Shown here in pieces: positions 16,502 through 27,422 of a DNA stretch of 64,000 nucleotides. Both the position numbers and the translations under genes were made by a program. The stretch lies in contig JALCOL010000002.1 in assembly GCA_022649665.1 (NCBI GenBank), forward strand, positions 62,001-126,000, in the 5' to 3' direction. Within the stretch, counting starts at the first letter, position 1; every line of letters starts with the position of its first letter. Source of the DNA: Enterococcaceae bacterium. Its GTDB lineage: Bacteria; Bacillota; Bacilli; Lactobacillales; Enterococcaceae. Below the pieces are notes generated by a model. It ran no database searches. It worked only from the letters and a program-made list of their open reading frames with translations, and was not told the origin of the DNA.

Positions 16502-19018
16502 ATGGCGAATCTTTTAAAGAAAATCGTTGAAAGCGATAAAAAAGAATTAAAACGGTTGAGCGATACGGCGGATAAAGTCGAAGCGCTGGCTGAGCAGATG
16601 GAAGCTCTCACAGATGATGAAATGCGCGCGAAAACCGAAGAATATAAAAATCGGGTAAAACAAGGTGAAGAGCTGGACGATCTTTTAGTCGAAGCATTCG
16701 CGCTCGTCCGTGAAGGAGCGCGGCGTGTTTTAGGACTGTATCCGTTTCACGTTCAGATCATGGGCGGGATCGTACTGCACCATGGGGATATCGCCGAGAT
16801 GAAAACCGGTGAAGGGAAAACGTTGACGTCGACGATGCCGCTTTATTTGAATGCGTTGAGCAGCGAAGGGGTCCACGTTGTTACCGTCAATGAATATTTG
16901 GCAACTCGTGATGCACAGGAAATGGGCGAGCTGTTCCGCTTTTTAGGACTTACGGTCGGCTTGAACTTGAATGCTATGTCGCCAGAAGAAAAGCGGGAAG
17001 CGTATTTATGCGATATTACTTACAATACGAATAATGAACTCGGCTTTGATTATCTGCGCGACAACATGGTCGTTTACCGCGACCAAATGGTGCAGCGTCC
17101 TTTGAACTATGCGATCGTCGATGAAGTCGATTCGATCTTGATCGATGAAGCGCGGACCCCGCTGATCATTTCCGGGCAGGCTGAAAAATCGACAGCTTTT
17201 TATACGCGAGCTGATAATTTTGTCAAACGGCTCAAAGAAGAAGTCGATTACAAGATCGACGTCCAGTCGAAGACGATCTCATTGACAGAAGAAGGGATCG
17301 AAAAAGCCGAAGAAAATTTCGGTGTTGAAAACTTATATGATGTCGAAAATACGGCGCTGACTCATTACTTGGATCAAAGTTTACGTGCCAACTACATCAT
17401 GATCCGCGATATCGACTATGTCGTCCAAGAAGGCAAAGTTTTGATCGTTGATCAATTCACCGGGCGCATTATGGACGGCCGCCGCTATTCTGACGGGCTC
17501 CATCAAGCGATCGAAGCTAAAGAAGGCGTTGAAGTCGAAGATGAAACGCAAACGATGGCGACGATTACCTTCCAGAACTACTTCCGGATGTATAAGAAGC
17601 TGGCCGGGATGACCGGGACGGCGAAAACTGAAGAAGAAGAGTTCCGCGAAATCTACAATATGCAAGTGATTCAGATCCCGACGAACCGGCCGATCATCCG
17701 GATCGACCAGGCGGATCTTTTATATCCAACGTTGAAATCAAAATTCAAGGCAGTCGTGAAAGACATCAAAGAACGCCACTTGAAAGGGCAGCCGGTCCTT
17801 GTCGGGACAGTGGCAGTCGAAACTTCCGAACTGTTGAGCGATATGCTGAATAAAGAAAAAATCCCGCATGAAGTGCTGAACGCTAAAAATCACTTTAAAG
17901 AAGCTGAGATCATCATGAACGCCGGTCAAAAAGGTGCGGTCACGATCGCGACCAACATGGCTGGACGCGGGACCGACATCAAGCTCGGACTGGGCGTCAT
18001 CGAACTCGGCGGTTTAGCGGTGATCGGGACCGAACGCCACGAATCGCGGCGGATCGATAACCAGCTGCGCGGACGTTCCGGGCGCCAAGGAGATCCAGGC
18101 TGGACACAGTTTTATCTTTCGCTGCAAGACGATTTGATGAAGCGTTTCGGCTCTGAACGGGTGACGGCTTTCTTGGAACGCTTGAATATCGGCGAAGAAG
18201 ATGCCGTGATCCAGAGCAAGATGCTCAGCAAACAAGTGGAAGCCGCGCAGCGGCGTGTTGAAGGGAACAACTATGATTCCCGGAAAAATGTCCTGCAATA
18301 TGATGATGTCATCCGCGAACAGCGCGAGATCATTTACAATCAGCGCCAGCAAGTGATCATGGAAGACAAGACATTGACCGACGTCTTGATGAATATGGTG
18401 CGCCGGACGGTTGACCGGGTCGTTGACGATCATACCTTGATGGATCCGAAAAATCCGAAATATGAAGGCATTTTAGATTTTGCCAGAAATGCGGTCGTGC
18501 ACGAAGACGAAATCAATTTGGATGATCTGGAAGGCAAGACGCCGGAAGAAATGAAAGCTTATTTGTACCGGCTTGCCGATGATGTGCTCCATGAAAAAGA
18601 GAAGCACTTGAACGGACCAGAACAAATGCTTGAATTTCAAAAAGTCGTGATCTTGCGAGTCGTCGACAGCAAATGGACGGATCACATCGATGCGATGGAT
18701 CAGCTGCGCCAATCGATCGGCCTGCGCTCTTATGGGCAGAACAATCCGCTTGTCGAATATCAAACAGAAGGCTATCAAATGTTTGAAGATATGGTCGGAG
18801 CGATCGAATTTGAAGTAACGCGGCTCTTCATGAAAGCCGAGATCCGCCAAAATGTACAGCGCGAACAAGTTGCTCAAGGCAGCGCTCAAGGCGGCAATAC
18901 CGAAGAAGCGAATACCGCCAGCGCGAAAAAACCAGCACACGTCAAAAAAGTCGGCCGCAATGATCCATGTCCATGCGGCAGCGGAAAAAAATATAAAAAT
19001 TGCCACGGCAAAAAATAA
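16502..19018 (+). CDS. secA: Preprotein translocase ATPase SecA
   Basis: 838 residues. DEAD motor with Walker [11 protein letters not shown] near residue 100 and Walker [17 protein letters not shown] near 205, the preprotein cross-linking region, second nucleotide-binding fold with [12 protein letters not shown] and [14 protein letters not shown], helical scaffold/wing, and a C-terminal SEC-C zinc motif [13 protein letters not shown]. It pushes secretory proteins through SecYEG. ATG at 16502 has AAAGGA at good spacing; the ATG two codons earlier is too close to it. Single housekeeping SecA1 type. Confidence 0.97.
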   Translation: MANLLKKIVESDKKELKRLSDTADKVEALAEQMEALTDDEMRAKTEEYKNRVKQGEELDDLLVEAFALVREGARRVLGLYPFHVQIMGGIVLHHGDIAEMKTGEGKTLTSTMPLYLNALSSEGVHVVTVNEYLATRDAQEMGELFRFLGLTVGLNLNAMSPEEKREAYLCDITYNTNNELGFDYLRDNMVVYRDQMVQRPLNYAIVDEVDSILIDEARTPLIISGQAEKSTAFYTRADNFVKRLKEEVDYKIDVQSKTISLTEEGIEKAEENFGVENLYDVENTALTHYLDQSLRANYIMIRDIDYVVQEGKVLIVDQFTGRIMDGRRYSDGLHQAIEAKEGVEVEDETQTMATITFQNYFRMYKKLAGMTGTAKTEEEEFREIYNMQVIQIPTNRPIIRIDQADLLYPTLKSKFKAVVKDIKERHLKGQPVLVGTVAVETSELLSDMLNKEKIPHEVLNAKNHFKEAEIIMNAGQKGAVTIATNMAGRGTDIKLGLGVIELGGLAVIGTERHESRRIDNQLRGRSGRQGDPGWTQFYLSLQDDLMKRFGSERVTAFLERLNIGEEDAVIQSKMLSKQVEAAQRRVEGNNYDSRKNVLQYDDVIREQREIIYNQRQQVIMEDKTLTDVLMNMVRRTVDRVVDDHTLMDPKNPKYEGILDFARNAVVHEDEINLDDLEGKTPEEMKAYLYRLADDVLHEKEKHLNGPEQMLEFQKVVILRVVDSKWTDHIDAMDQLRQSIGLRSYGQNNPLVEYQTEGYQMFEDMVGAIEFEVTRLFMKAEIRQNVQREQVAQGSAQGGNTEEANTASAKKPAHVKKVGRNDPCPCGSGKKYKNCHGKK

Positions 19019-19027
19019 CTGGCATAG

Positions 19028-19075
19028 GCTGGAACATGATGCTTTCAGATGATCATCGTTCCAGCTTTTTGCCGT
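19028..19075 (+). terminator. Terminator between secA and prfB
   Basis: GCTGGAAC...TGATG pairs with CATCGTTCCAGC around a short loop, followed by TTTTTG. It would end much of the secA transcript before prfB. Confidence 0.65.
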
Positions 19076-19098
19076 CATCAAAAAAGGGGAGATTTATT

Positions 19099-20215
19099 AT
19101 GGAAAATGCGGAGATCCGCAACAAATTAGACGAAATGCAGACTACTATCAACTCATTCAGGAGGTCTCTTTGACTTAGATCAATTGGAAGAAGATATCGC
19201 ACAAAATGAATCGATGATGGCCCAGCCTGATTTTTGGGATGACCAAGCGCGGGCACAGGCGATCATCAATGAAACCAACAGCAAAAAAAGCGAATTCGAC
19301 CAGTTCCACGAGCTCGACGAACAAGTTTCCGAGTTGGAACTTTTGTTTGAGATGCTGCAAGATGAGCCGGATGCGGAACTGCAAACGGAACTTGAAAATA
19401 AACTGACGGCAACGAAAACGCATTTGGATCAATATGAATTAGGGATGCTCCTCCAAGGACCGTATGACCACAACAATGCGATCTTGGAACTTCATCCGGG
19501 TGCCGGCGGGACGGAATCGCAAGATTGGGGCAGCATGCTGCTGCGAATGTACACCCGCTGGGCCGAACAGCACGACTTTGCAGTGGAAGTCGTCGATTAT
19601 CAAGCTGGTGACGAAGCGGGGATCAAAAGTGTGACGCTGTTGATCAAAGGCTATAACGCTTTCGGATATTTGAAGAGCGAACGCGGCGTGCACCGGCTTG
19701 TGCGGATCTCGCCGTTCGACTCTGCCAAGCGGCGTCATACGTCATTTTGTTCGGCCGAAGTCATGCCGGAACTTGATGATACGATCGAAGTCGATATCAA
19801 CCCGGATGACTTGAAGATCGATGTCTACCGTGCGTCAGGCGCCGGCGGGCAGCATATCAACAAGACGTCCTCGGCGGTCCGGATCACCCACTTGCCGACC
19901 GGGATCGTTGTCGCTTCGCAAGCGCAGCGCTCGCAGCTGCAAAACCGCGAACAAGCGATGAAGATGCTGAAAGCGAAACTTTATCAGCTGGAAGAAGAGA
20001 AAAAAGCCGAAGAAGCTGCGAAATTGCGCGGCGACCAAATGGATATCGGCTGGGGCTCGCAGATCCGCTCGTACGTTTTCCATCCTTATTCGATGGTCAA
20101 AGATCACCGGACCAATCACGAGACCGGCAATGTCCAGGCTGTGATGGACGGCGACTTGGACGGCTTCATCGATGCCTATCTGAAATGGCATCTTTCACAG
20201 GAAGAGGCAAAGTAG
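19099..20215 (+). CDS. prfB: Peptide chain release factor 2, programmed +1 frameshift
   Basis: 371 residues after recoding. The zero frame runs from ATG 19099 through 24 codons to an in-frame TGA at 19171-19173, preceded by AGGAGG and slippery CTT; shifting +1 at CTT-T-GAC continues to 20215. This is the classic autoregulatory site at which low RF2 promotes frameshifting. The main frame contains the RF2 specificity motif SPF (RISPFDS) and the peptidyl hydrolysis motif GGQ ([15 protein letters not shown]). Recognises UGA and UAA. Usual position after secA. Confidence 0.97.
19160..19174 (+). promoter_or_regulatory. prfB recoding site
   Basis: AGGAGG internal Shine-Dalgarno, TCT, then CTTTGAC with TGA at 19171-19173. 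Spacing matches the conserved bacterial prfB frameshift signal. Confidence 0.95.
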
Positions 20216-20266
20216 CAGAATTGCAATCTGTTTGTAAACTTGTGAAAGTCGTTTGCAATCTTCATT

Positions 20267-20275
20267 TGGTATAAT
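20267..20275 (+). promoter_or_regulatory. Extended -10 promoter element before ftsE
   Basis: TGGTATAAT gives an extended -10 (TGN plus TATAAT at 20270-20275), 34 bases before the ftsE start; no good -35 box is seen. Confidence 0.5.
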
Positions 20276-20309
20276 GAATCCCGATCGTTATGGAAGGAAA
20301 GAGGAATTC

Positions 20310-21011
20310 ATGATTGAGTTAAAAGAAGTCAGTAAAAAATATCCGCATGGCATCACGGCGCTCGATACGCTCAACCTCGAGATCCAGCCGGATGAATTCG
20401 TATATCTCATCGGACCGAGCGGCGCGGGGAAATCGACTTTTATCAAGCTGTTGTACCGCGAAGAAAAAGCGAGCCGCGGCGAAGTCATCGTGGCCGGTTA
20501 CAATTTGCGCAAAATCAAACGGCGGCAGATCCCGCTGTTGCGCCGCAAGATCAGTGTCGTTTTTCAAGACTATAAACTGCTGCCGAAAAAAAATGTGTAT
20601 GAAAATGTCGCTTTTGCCCTCGAAGTGATCAAAACGAAAAAGCGCGAAATCAAGCCGCGGGTGTTGGAAGCCTTGAAAAAAGTCGGGTTGGAAAACAAGC
20701 TAAAAGCTTTTCCCGATGAACTATCCGGCGGTGAACAGCAGCGGCTTTCGATCGCCCGGGCGATCGTTGACCGGCCGAGCATCTTGATCGCTGATGAACC
20801 GACCGGCAACCTCGACGCACAAACAGCCGAAGAGATCATGCAGATCTTGGAAAAGATCCATGCTGAAGGGACGCTGGTCATCATGGCGACCCATAATCAT
20901 GCACTGATCAAAGCTCATCCCCATCGGGTGATCACGATCGAACACGGAAAGATCACTGATGACCGGAAGGAGGATGAATATGCTGCGCCACTTGAAAGAA
21001 AGTTTGATTAG
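20310..21011 (+). CDS. ftsE: Cell division ABC ATPase FtsE
   Basis: 233 residues. Walker [10 protein letters not shown] near residue 36, Q-loop in VVFQDYKLL, signature [14 protein letters not shown] and Walker [13 protein letters not shown]. With FtsX it forms a membrane complex that activates peptidoglycan hydrolases at division or elongation. The start at 20310 follows AAGAGGAA; upstream in-frame ATGs lack a site. Overlaps ftsX by 32 bases. Confidence 0.95.
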   Translation: MIELKEVSKKYPHGITALDTLNLEIQPDEFVYLIGPSGAGKSTFIKLLYREEKASRGEVIVAGYNLRKIKRRQIPLLRRKISVVFQDYKLLPKKNVYENVAFALEVIKTKKREIKPRVLEALKKVGLENKLKAFPDELSGGEQQRLSIARAIVDRPSILIADEPTGNLDAQTAEEIMQILEKIHAEGTLVIMATHNHALIKAHPHRVITIEHGKITDDRKEDEYAAPLERKFD

Positions 21012-21852
21012 TTTAAAACGAAACGGCTGGATGACTTTCGGCGCTGCGCTGGCGGTGTCGATCTCGCTGATCCTCGTCAGCATTTTTGCCCTCTTGATCC
21101 TCAACTTGGGGAAAATCACGCAAGAAGTCGAAAAAAGCGTGAATGTATCGGTCTTTGTTTCGATCGGAACGGAACAAAAAGATCTTGATACGCTGAAAGA
21201 AGAGCTGAAAGGTCTGAACGATGTCCAAAAAGTGACCTTCTCCAGCAAAGATGAACAGCTCGAAAAGGTCCAAAAAGAAATGGGCGATGCCTTCGATCCG
21301 ATCAAAGGCGATGAGAATCCGCTGTATGATGTATATATCGTACAGGCCAAAAGTCCGGAAGATACGAAACAAATCCAGCAAGCTGCCCAGAAGCTCGCGC
21401 ATGTTGAGTACGCCGAATATGGCGGGAAAGCAGCTGACCGCTTGATCAAAGGCAGCAAAAATGCGCGTCTTTGGGCATTGATCGCTGGCGCGGTGCTGAT
21501 TTTGGTAGCGATCCTTTTGATCGCCAATACGATCCGGCTGACGATCTTCTCCAGAAGCGAAGAGATCCAGATCATGCGGCTCGTCGGCGCTAAAAACAGC
21601 TATATCCGTGCGCCGTTCTTTTTAGAAGGCGCATGGATCGGCATACTTGGTGCGATCTTGCCGGTGGCATTGATCGTTTTCGGCTATCCGTTTTTTTATC
21701 AGAAGTTCAATCCAGAAGTATTGAAGCTCGGCTATGCGCTTGTTCAGCCGCATGAACTCGCACTGCCGCTCAGTCTGGGGATCCTCGCGATCGGCATCGT
21801 GATCGGTTCGCTTGGTTCAGTTTTCTCAATGAGACGATTTCTTAAAGTATAA
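20980..21852 (+). CDS. ftsX: Cell division protein FtsX
   Basis: 290 residues. Cytoplasmic N-terminus [17 protein letters not shown], first membrane helix about 21-45, an extracellular loop of about 120 residues that in this family binds hydrolases or their partners, then three C-terminal helices with the FtsX domain sequence RSEEIQIMRLVGAKNSYIR. ATG at 20980 is six bases after AAGGAGG; ATG 20974 is an alternative. A strong terminator follows. Confidence 0.94.
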   Translation: MLRHLKESLISLKRNGWMTFGAALAVSISLILVSIFALLILNLGKITQEVEKSVNVSVFVSIGTEQKDLDTLKEELKGLNDVQKVTFSSKDEQLEKVQKEMGDAFDPIKGDENPLYDVYIVQAKSPEDTKQIQQAAQKLAHVEYAEYGGKAADRLIKGSKNARLWALIAGAVLILVAILLIANTIRLTIFSRSEEIQIMRLVGAKNSYIRAPFFLEGAWIGILGAILPVALIVFGYPFFYQKFNPEVLKLGYALVQPHELALPLSLGILAIGIVIGSLGSVFSMRRFLKV

Positions 21853-21871
21853 GAAGCTGCTTTTAGAGTCC

Positions 21872-21911
21872 AAAAAAGGATCCGTGACTTGTCGCGGATC
21901 CTTTTTTGGAC
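21872..21911 (+). terminator. Terminator after ftsX
   Basis: CAAAAAAGGATCCG pairs with CGGATCCTTTTTTG around a short loop. A copy of the AAGAAGCTGCTTTTAGA motif (21851-21867) lies just before it. Confidence 0.88.
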
Positions 21912-22117
21912 AAATGGAAAAGCAGACCGCCAGGGAGACGATCTGCTTTTCGTAAGGGATGATGTTTCCTGGACAATCTTTTGGGGAAAAAATTGTCAGG
22001 AGGAAGGCTTGCTGTCATGTAATCCATGAATAAAGCATTCCACTAAGAGTATAACATAGAACAAAAAAGGTGGGAACCACTTTTTCCATCTGAAAATACT
22101 GAAAATCGCTGCGGGAC

Positions 22118-22134
22118 TTTACGTGAAATTAACT
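22118..22134 (+). promoter_or_regulatory. Possible Pho box upstream of pstS
   Basis: TTTACG, five bases, TTAACT: an 11-base-period direct repeat resembling PhoP TTAACA-type half sites. It lies in the 358-base gap after ftsX, which also contains an inverted repeat GTTTCCTT / AAGGAAAC (22150-22178) and no gene. Match is imperfect, so tentative. Confidence 0.4.
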
Positions 22135-22210
22135 TGCTTTTTTTAGAAAGTTTCCTTAATGTTAAGAATGAAGGAAACTGAATCGGGGCAGGTAATGGAG
22201 GGAACGATCA

Positions 22211-23080
22211 ATGAAAAAAAGGCCGCTTTACGGGGTCATAATCGGAATCGCGCTGTTGTTCTTTTTAGGCGGATGCAGCAAATGGATCGATCGCGGCGAG
22301 TCGATCACCGCAGTCGGCTCGAGTGCGCTTCAGCCGCTGGTCGAAACGGTCAGCGAAGACTATAGCAGTAAGTATCCTGGCAGATTTATCAATGTGCAGG
22401 GCGGCGGCAGCGGGACCGGACTTTCGCAAGTCCAAAACGGCGCGGTGCAGATCGGCAACAGTGATTTATTCGCCGAAGAGAAAAAGGGGATCGATGCGTC
22501 CAAACTGGTCGATCACAAAGTCGCGGTCGTCGGGATCACGCCGATCACGAATAAAAAGGTCGGGGTCCAAAATATCTCCATGGAAAATCTGGCGAAAATT
22601 TTCACCGGTGAGATCACAAATTGGCAAGCGCTCGGCGGAAAAGATCAAAAGATCGTTCTCCTCAACCGCGCAAACGGCAGCGGGACCCGCGCGACATTCG
22701 AGCATTGGGTCTTGAAGGGCAAAACGGCCAAAGAAGCCCAAGAACAAGATTCGAGCGGGATGGTCCGCCAAATCGTTTCCGATACACCGGGAGCGATCAG
22801 TTATGTGGCTTTTTCTTATGTGGATAAGTCCGTCCAGACACTTTCGGTCGACGATGTTCAGCCGACTGAAGAGAATGTCAAAAGCAATCAATGGACGATT
22901 TGGAGCTATGAGCATATGTATACGAAAGGTGCACCAACGAAATTGACCAAAAGCTTTTTGGATTACATGCTCTCGAAAAAAGTCCAAGAAGAGATCGTTC
23001 CCCAATTGGGATACATTCCTGTGTCGCAGATGAAAGTCGAACGCGACTGGCAGGGTAATTTAATAGGGAACCGGCAATAA
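22211..23080 (+). CDS. pstS: Phosphate ABC transporter substrate-binding lipoprotein PstS
   Basis: 289 residues. Signal peptide with lipobox LGGC (Cys at about residue 22) marks a membrane-anchored lipoprotein. Phosphate-binding features include ITAVGSSALQPL, GGGSGTGLSQV and NRANGSGTRATFE. Captures phosphate for PstCAB. First gene of pstSCAB1B2-phoU, which follows ftsEX as in other lactobacilli and enterococci. GGAGGGA ribosome site. Confidence 0.96.
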   Translation: MKKRPLYGVIIGIALLFFLGGCSKWIDRGESITAVGSSALQPLVETVSEDYSSKYPGRFINVQGGGSGTGLSQVQNGAVQIGNSDLFAEEKKGIDASKLVDHKVAVVGITPITNKKVGVQNISMENLAKIFTGEITNWQALGGKDQKIVLLNRANGSGTRATFEHWVLKGKTAKEAQEQDSSGMVRQIVSDTPGAISYVAFSYVDKSVQTLSVDDVQPTEENVKSNQWTIWSYEHMYTKGAPTKLTKSFLDYMLSKKVQEEIVPQLGYIPVSQMKVERDWQGNLIGNRQ

Positions 23081-23093
23081 GGAGGATTCGGCT

Positions 23094-24032
23094 TTGGAAA
23101 AGCTAACCGATAAAGAGATCCAACAGAAGCTGCTGACTGTTTCAAAAAAGTCGAAAACGGAGAAGCGCGGGCGCTTTTTGAGCCTCTTGTGCATTGCGCT
23201 GATTCTTGTCGTTGTTTTGGCGATTTTTCTTTTCGTTGCGAGCAAAGGGCTTGCGACGTTTTTTAAAGACGGCATCAATGTCTTTTCTTTTTTATTCGGT
23301 GAAACGTGGAACCCGAGCGGGACCGGTCCAGATGGCAAACCGCTCGTTGGCGCGCTGCCGATGATCATCGGCAGTTTTCTGGTCACCTTTTTGGCCGCTC
23401 TCGTGGCGACGCCGTTCGCAGTCGGTGCGGCAGTCTTTATGGCAGAAATCTCACCGAAACGCGGCGCGAAATATCTGCAGCCGGTCATCGAGCTTTTGGT
23501 CGGGATCCCCTCCGTCGTATATGGTTTTATCGGCTTATCGGTGATCGTTCCGGTGATCCGCCGCTTTTTCGGCGGAACGGGTTTTGGGATCTTGGCGGGG
23601 ACATTTGTGCTGTTTATCATGATCTTGCCGACCGTGACGACGATGGCGACCGATAGTTTGAAAGCTGTCCCGCGCTACTACCGGGAAGCGGCACTGGCAC
23701 TGGGAGCAACGCGCTGGCAGACGATCTACAAAGTCGTTCTGCGCGCTGCGATCCCGGGGATCCTGACGGCGATCGTTTTTGGGATGGCGCGTGCGTTCGG
23801 CGAAGCGCTGGCGATCCAGATGGTGATCGGCAATGCCGCGATCATGCCGACGAGTTTGACGACACCTGCCGCCACACTTACGAGTATTTTAACAATGGGG
23901 ATCGGCAACACGGTGATGGGGACAGTCGAAAACGACGTACTCTGGTCGCTGGCATTGATCCTGCTTTTGATGTCGCTGGTGTTCAACGTTTTGATTCGCT
24001 GGATCGGGCGAAGGGGGGCAATGAATAAATGA
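23094..24032 (+). CDS. pstC: Phosphate ABC transporter permease PstC
   Basis: 312 residues with about six membrane helices. The binding-protein-dependent permease loop appears as REAALALGATRWQTIYKVVLRAAIPG near residues 198-223. The TTG start at 23094 is eight bases after AAGGAGG, which itself overlaps the pstS stop. The end overlaps pstA by four bases (ATGA). Confidence 0.95.
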   Translation: MEKLTDKEIQQKLLTVSKKSKTEKRGRFLSLLCIALILVVVLAIFLFVASKGLATFFKDGINVFSFLFGETWNPSGTGPDGKPLVGALPMIIGSFLVTFLAALVATPFAVGAAVFMAEISPKRGAKYLQPVIELLVGIPSVVYGFIGLSVIVPVIRRFFGGTGFGILAGTFVLFIMILPTVTTMATDSLKAVPRYYREAALALGATRWQTIYKVVLRAAIPGILTAIVFGMARAFGEALAIQMVIGNAAIMPTSLTTPAATLTSILTMGIGNTVMGTVENDVLWSLALILLLMSLVFNVLIRWIGRRGAMNK

Positions 24033-24913
24033 AAGCCAAACGAAATGATAAGATCGCGACCGGCGTCCTTTATACCGTTGCCGGTCTGATCGTTCTTCTT
24101 TTAGTCGCGCTTTTAGGTTACATTCTGGTTCGCGGGGTACCCTACATCTCCTGGCACTTTTTGACTTCACCGTCAAAAGCGTATCAAGCCGGCGGAGGGA
24201 TCGGGATCCAGCTTTTCAACTCGCTCTATCTTTTGCTGATCACAATGGTGATCTCGATCCCGATCTCGATGGGGGCCGGGATCTATCTATCGGAATACGC
24301 ACCGAAAAACCGCGTCACCGATCTTGTCCGCACCTCGATCGAGATCTTGAGTTCACTGCCGTCAGTCGTTGTCGGCTTGTTCGGCTTTCTGGTGTTTGTT
24401 ATCCAATTTGATTATGGTTTTTCGATCATTTCAGGCGCATTTGCTTTGACTTTCTTCAATTTACCGCTTTTGACGCGCAATGTTGAAGAGAGTTTGCAAA
24501 GTGTTGCTTATTCACAGCGGGAAGCGGGGCTCGCTTTAGGGCTTTCACGCTGGGAAACGGTCGGCAAGATCGTTGTTCCGGACGCACTGCCGGGAATTTT
24601 GACCGGTGTGATCCTTTCTTCAGGCCGGATCTTCGGCGAAGCAGCGGCACTGATCTATACTGCAGGCCAATCCGCACCGGCACTCAATTTCTCGGATTGG
24701 AATCCGCTCAGCATCACCAGTCCGATCGGGCTTTTCCGCCAAGCCGAAACACTTGCGGTACATATTTGGAAGATCAATACCGAAGGCACGATGCCGGATG
24801 GAGCGCAAGTTTCTGCCGGAGCTTCCGCTGTTTTGATCTTAGTCGTGCTGCTCTTTAACTTTGGGGCCCGCATCATTGGTGCACGGCTGCATAAACGGAT
24901 GACTTCGAGCTAA
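24029..24913 (+). CDS. pstA: Phosphate ABC transporter permease PstA
   Basis: 294 residues, about six helices, EAA-type loop EAGLALGLSRWETVGKIVVPDALPG near residues 167-191. Pairs with PstC to form the phosphate channel. Start overlaps the pstC stop as ATGA. Confidence 0.95.
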   Translation: MKAKRNDKIATGVLYTVAGLIVLLLVALLGYILVRGVPYISWHFLTSPSKAYQAGGGIGIQLFNSLYLLLITMVISIPISMGAGIYLSEYAPKNRVTDLVRTSIEILSSLPSVVVGLFGFLVFVIQFDYGFSIISGAFALTFFNLPLLTRNVEESLQSVAYSQREAGLALGLSRWETVGKIVVPDALPGILTGVILSSGRIFGEAAALIYTAGQSAPALNFSDWNPLSITSPIGLFRQAETLAVHIWKINTEGTMPDGAQVSAGASAVLILVVLLFNFGARIIGARLHKRMTSS

Positions 24914-24924
24914 AGGAGATACAA

Positions 24925-25734
24925 ATGGAAAATTTCGATTTAGATCAAACGTTTTTCATCGATTTAAATAAAGCGAACCATCAAATCGCGATCGATACCG
25001 AAGATCTTCATGTCTATTATGGCGCCAATGAAGCGATCAAAGGCGTTACACTGCCGTTTGAAAAGAATCGGATCACAGCGCTGATCGGCGCTTCCGGCTC
25101 GGGCAAGTCGACCTATCTGCGTTCTTTGAACCGGATGAATGACGGCATCGCCGGGACACGCGTGACCGGCAAGATCATGTATAAAGGGGTCGACATCAAC
25201 CGCAAAGATGTCGATGTCTATGAGATGCGCAAGCGGATCGGGATGGTCTTCCAGCGTCCGAATCCGTTCAGCAAATCGATCTATGACAATATCACATTTG
25301 CTTTGAAGCAGTATGGCGTGAAAGATAAGGCGAAACTGGACGAGATCGTCGAAACGACTCTTAAACAAGCGGCCCTTTGGGATCAAGTCAAAGACAGCCT
25401 TGACAAAAGCGCACTGGCGCTTTCCGGCGGGCAGGCCCAGCGTTTATGCATCGCGCGCGCGATCGCAATGAAGCCTGATATCCTGCTGCTGGACGAACCG
25501 GCCAGTGCGCTGGATCCGATCTCGACCAGCAAACTGGAAGAGACATTGATCCAGCTGCGAAATGAATATACGCTGATCATCGTGACCCACAATATGCAGC
25601 AGGCGGCGCGGATCAGTGATTATACCGCTTTTTTCTACAGCGGGAAAGCTTTGGAGTACGACGTGACGCGGCACATCTTTACGCGGCCGAAAATCAAAGC
25701 GACGGAAGCCTATGTTTCCGGGCACTTTGGGTGA
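24925..25734 (+). CDS. pstB: Phosphate ABC transporter ATP-binding protein PstB (copy 1)
   Basis: 269 residues. Walker [10 protein letters not shown] near residue 57, the PstB-typical RSLNRMND after it, signature [16 protein letters not shown] and Walker [17 protein letters not shown]. The N-terminal extension ([20 protein letters not shown]) distinguishes it from copy 2. Tandem pstB copies are common in lactic acid bacteria. AAAGGAGA upstream. Confidence 0.95.
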   Translation: MENFDLDQTFFIDLNKANHQIAIDTEDLHVYYGANEAIKGVTLPFEKNRITALIGASGSGKSTYLRSLNRMNDGIAGTRVTGKIMYKGVDINRKDVDVYEMRKRIGMVFQRPNPFSKSIYDNITFALKQYGVKDKAKLDEIVETTLKQAALWDQVKDSLDKSALALSGGQAQRLCIARAIAMKPDILLLDEPASALDPISTSKLEETLIQLRNEYTLIIVTHNMQQAARISDYTAFFYSGKALEYDVTRHIFTRPKIKATEAYVSGHFG

Positions 25735-25744
25735 GGAGGAGCTT

Positions 25745-26506
25745 ATGAAATCAAAAGAAATCATCGCCTCCAAAGATCTGCACTTATATTATGGAAAAAA
25801 AGAAGCGCTGAAAGGCGTCACGCTGGCGATGAACAAAGGCGAGATCACCAGTCTGATCGGGCCTTCCGGCTGCGGCAAGTCGACATTTCTGCGTTCGCTG
25901 AACCGCATGAACGATTTGATCCCGGATGTGACGATCACCGGCAGCGTTGTTTATGAAGGAAAAGACATCTATGCTCCCGGCGTTGATACCGTTGAACTGC
26001 GCAAAGAGATCGGGATGGTCTTCCAGCAGCCAAATCCTTTTCCCTTTTCCATTTACGACAACGTCATCTTTGGGTTAAGATTGAATGGAGAGAAGAATAA
26101 GAAAGTATTGGATCAAGTGGTCGAAGAAAGTTTGCGGGCGGCGGCCGTTTGGAACGATGTCAAAGATAAACTGCGGCAAAGCGCGTTGTCGCTTTCCGGC
26201 GGTCAGCAGCAGCGCGTCTGCATCGCACGTGTTTTGGCAGTCAAACCGCAAGTGATCTTGCTGGATGAGCCGACCAGTGCGCTGGATCCGATCTCGACCG
26301 GCAAGATCGAGGACATGCTTTTCAACCTGAAACATCAATATTCCATGATCATCGTGACACACTCGATGGCGCAAGCATCGCGGATCAGCGACCGGACAGC
26401 GTTTTTCCTGGACGGGACATTGATCGAACACAATAAGACGAAGAAGATCTTTTTGAATCCAAGCGAAAAAGAGACCGAAGATTACATTTCAGGGAAATTC
26501 GGTTAA
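25745..26506 (+). CDS. pstB: Phosphate ABC transporter ATP-binding protein PstB (copy 2)
   Basis: 253 residues. Walker [23 protein letters not shown], signature [16 protein letters not shown] and Walker [17 protein letters not shown]. Start at 25745 follows GAGGAGG; the open frame 11 codons longer has no site. Possibly forms a heterodimer with copy 1 or serves under different phosphate levels; not decidable here. Confidence 0.95.
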   Translation: MKSKEIIASKDLHLYYGKKEALKGVTLAMNKGEITSLIGPSGCGKSTFLRSLNRMNDLIPDVTITGSVVYEGKDIYAPGVDTVELRKEIGMVFQQPNPFPFSIYDNVIFGLRLNGEKNKKVLDQVVEESLRAAAVWNDVKDKLRQSALSLSGGQQQRVCIARVLAVKPQVILLDEPTSALDPISTGKIEDMLFNLKHQYSMIIVTHSMAQASRISDRTAFFLDGTLIEHNKTKKIFLNPSEKETEDYISGKFG

Positions 26507-26518
26507 GGAGGAGATTCA

Positions 26519-27226
26519 ATGTTAAGGACAAGGTTTGAAGAAGATTTGCAAGATCTCCATACACGTTTTTACGAAATGGGGCTCGATGTCAGCAATGCAG
26601 TCCACAAAGCCGTCCGTGCATTTGTGCAGCACGACAAGAAGCTGGCGCAGGAAGTCATTCTTCATGATGCGAAAATCAACGAGGACGAAGTGAAGCTCGA
26701 GAAAAAAAGTTTTGAGATGATCGCACTCCAGCAGCCGGTCACGACCGACTTGCGGCGGATCGTCACGATCATGAAAGCATCGAGCGACTTGGAGCGGATG
26801 GGGGACCACGCGGTGTCGATCGCCAAAGCAACGATCCGCGTCAAGGGGCATACGCGTATTTTGGAAGTCGAAGATTTGATCTCGCAAATGAGCGACCGCG
26901 TCAAACGAATGGTCGATGCCGTCATGAAAGCATATATCAATGAAGATGACGAGCGCGCCCGCGAGATCGCCAAGGCGGACCGCGATGTCAATCAGTTTTT
27001 CAATGATATTTATAATCTTTCGATCAAAAAAATGGAAAAAGATCCGTCGACCGTCGTCAGCGGCAATGATTACCTGCATGTTGCCAATTATTTGGAGCGG
27101 CTGGGTGATTACGTCACGAATATTTGTGAATGGATCATTTATTTGCGGACCGGAAAATTGACGGAATTGAATACCAATCATACACTGGAAGATGTCGAAG
27201 ACAGTTCGCTCGAAAGCCATAATTGA
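26519..27226 (+). CDS. phoU: Phosphate signalling protein PhoU
   Basis: 235 residues, all-helical, two PhoU repeats. Repeat 1 contains the metal-binding EVILHDAKINEDEVKLE and QQPVTTDLRRIVTIMKASSDLERMGDHA; repeat 2 contains NYLERLGDYVTNICEWIIY. It couples Pst activity to phosphate sensing. AAGGAGG precedes the ATG. Last gene of the pst operon. Confidence 0.95.
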   Translation: MLRTRFEEDLQDLHTRFYEMGLDVSNAVHKAVRAFVQHDKKLAQEVILHDAKINEDEVKLEKKSFEMIALQQPVTTDLRRIVTIMKASSDLERMGDHAVSIAKATIRVKGHTRILEVEDLISQMSDRVKRMVDAVMKAYINEDDERAREIAKADRDVNQFFNDIYNLSIKKMEKDPSTVVSGNDYLHVANYLERLGDYVTNICEWIIYLRTGKLTELNTNHTLEDVEDSSLESHN

Positions 27227-27244
27227 TCATGCATCTGAATCTCC

Positions 27245-27291
27245 GAAAGCCTTTGGGAAAATCAAATCGATTTTTCTGAAGGCTTTTTAAA
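27245..27291 (+). terminator. Terminator of the pst operon
   Basis: AAAGCCT..GGGAAAATC pairs imperfectly with CGATTTTTC..AGGCTTT, then a T run. Confidence 0.75.
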
Positions 27292-27422
27292 AAATCGCAG
27301 CACTTCAGCTGAATTCCCAGCCGAAATTCCGACTTTGGACCTATGACAAACGCGGGAAACTTTTGCATAATAAGGATGTAGTCAGAAAAGCAAGTTTTGG
27401 AGACTCAAAGGAGGCACTTTCC

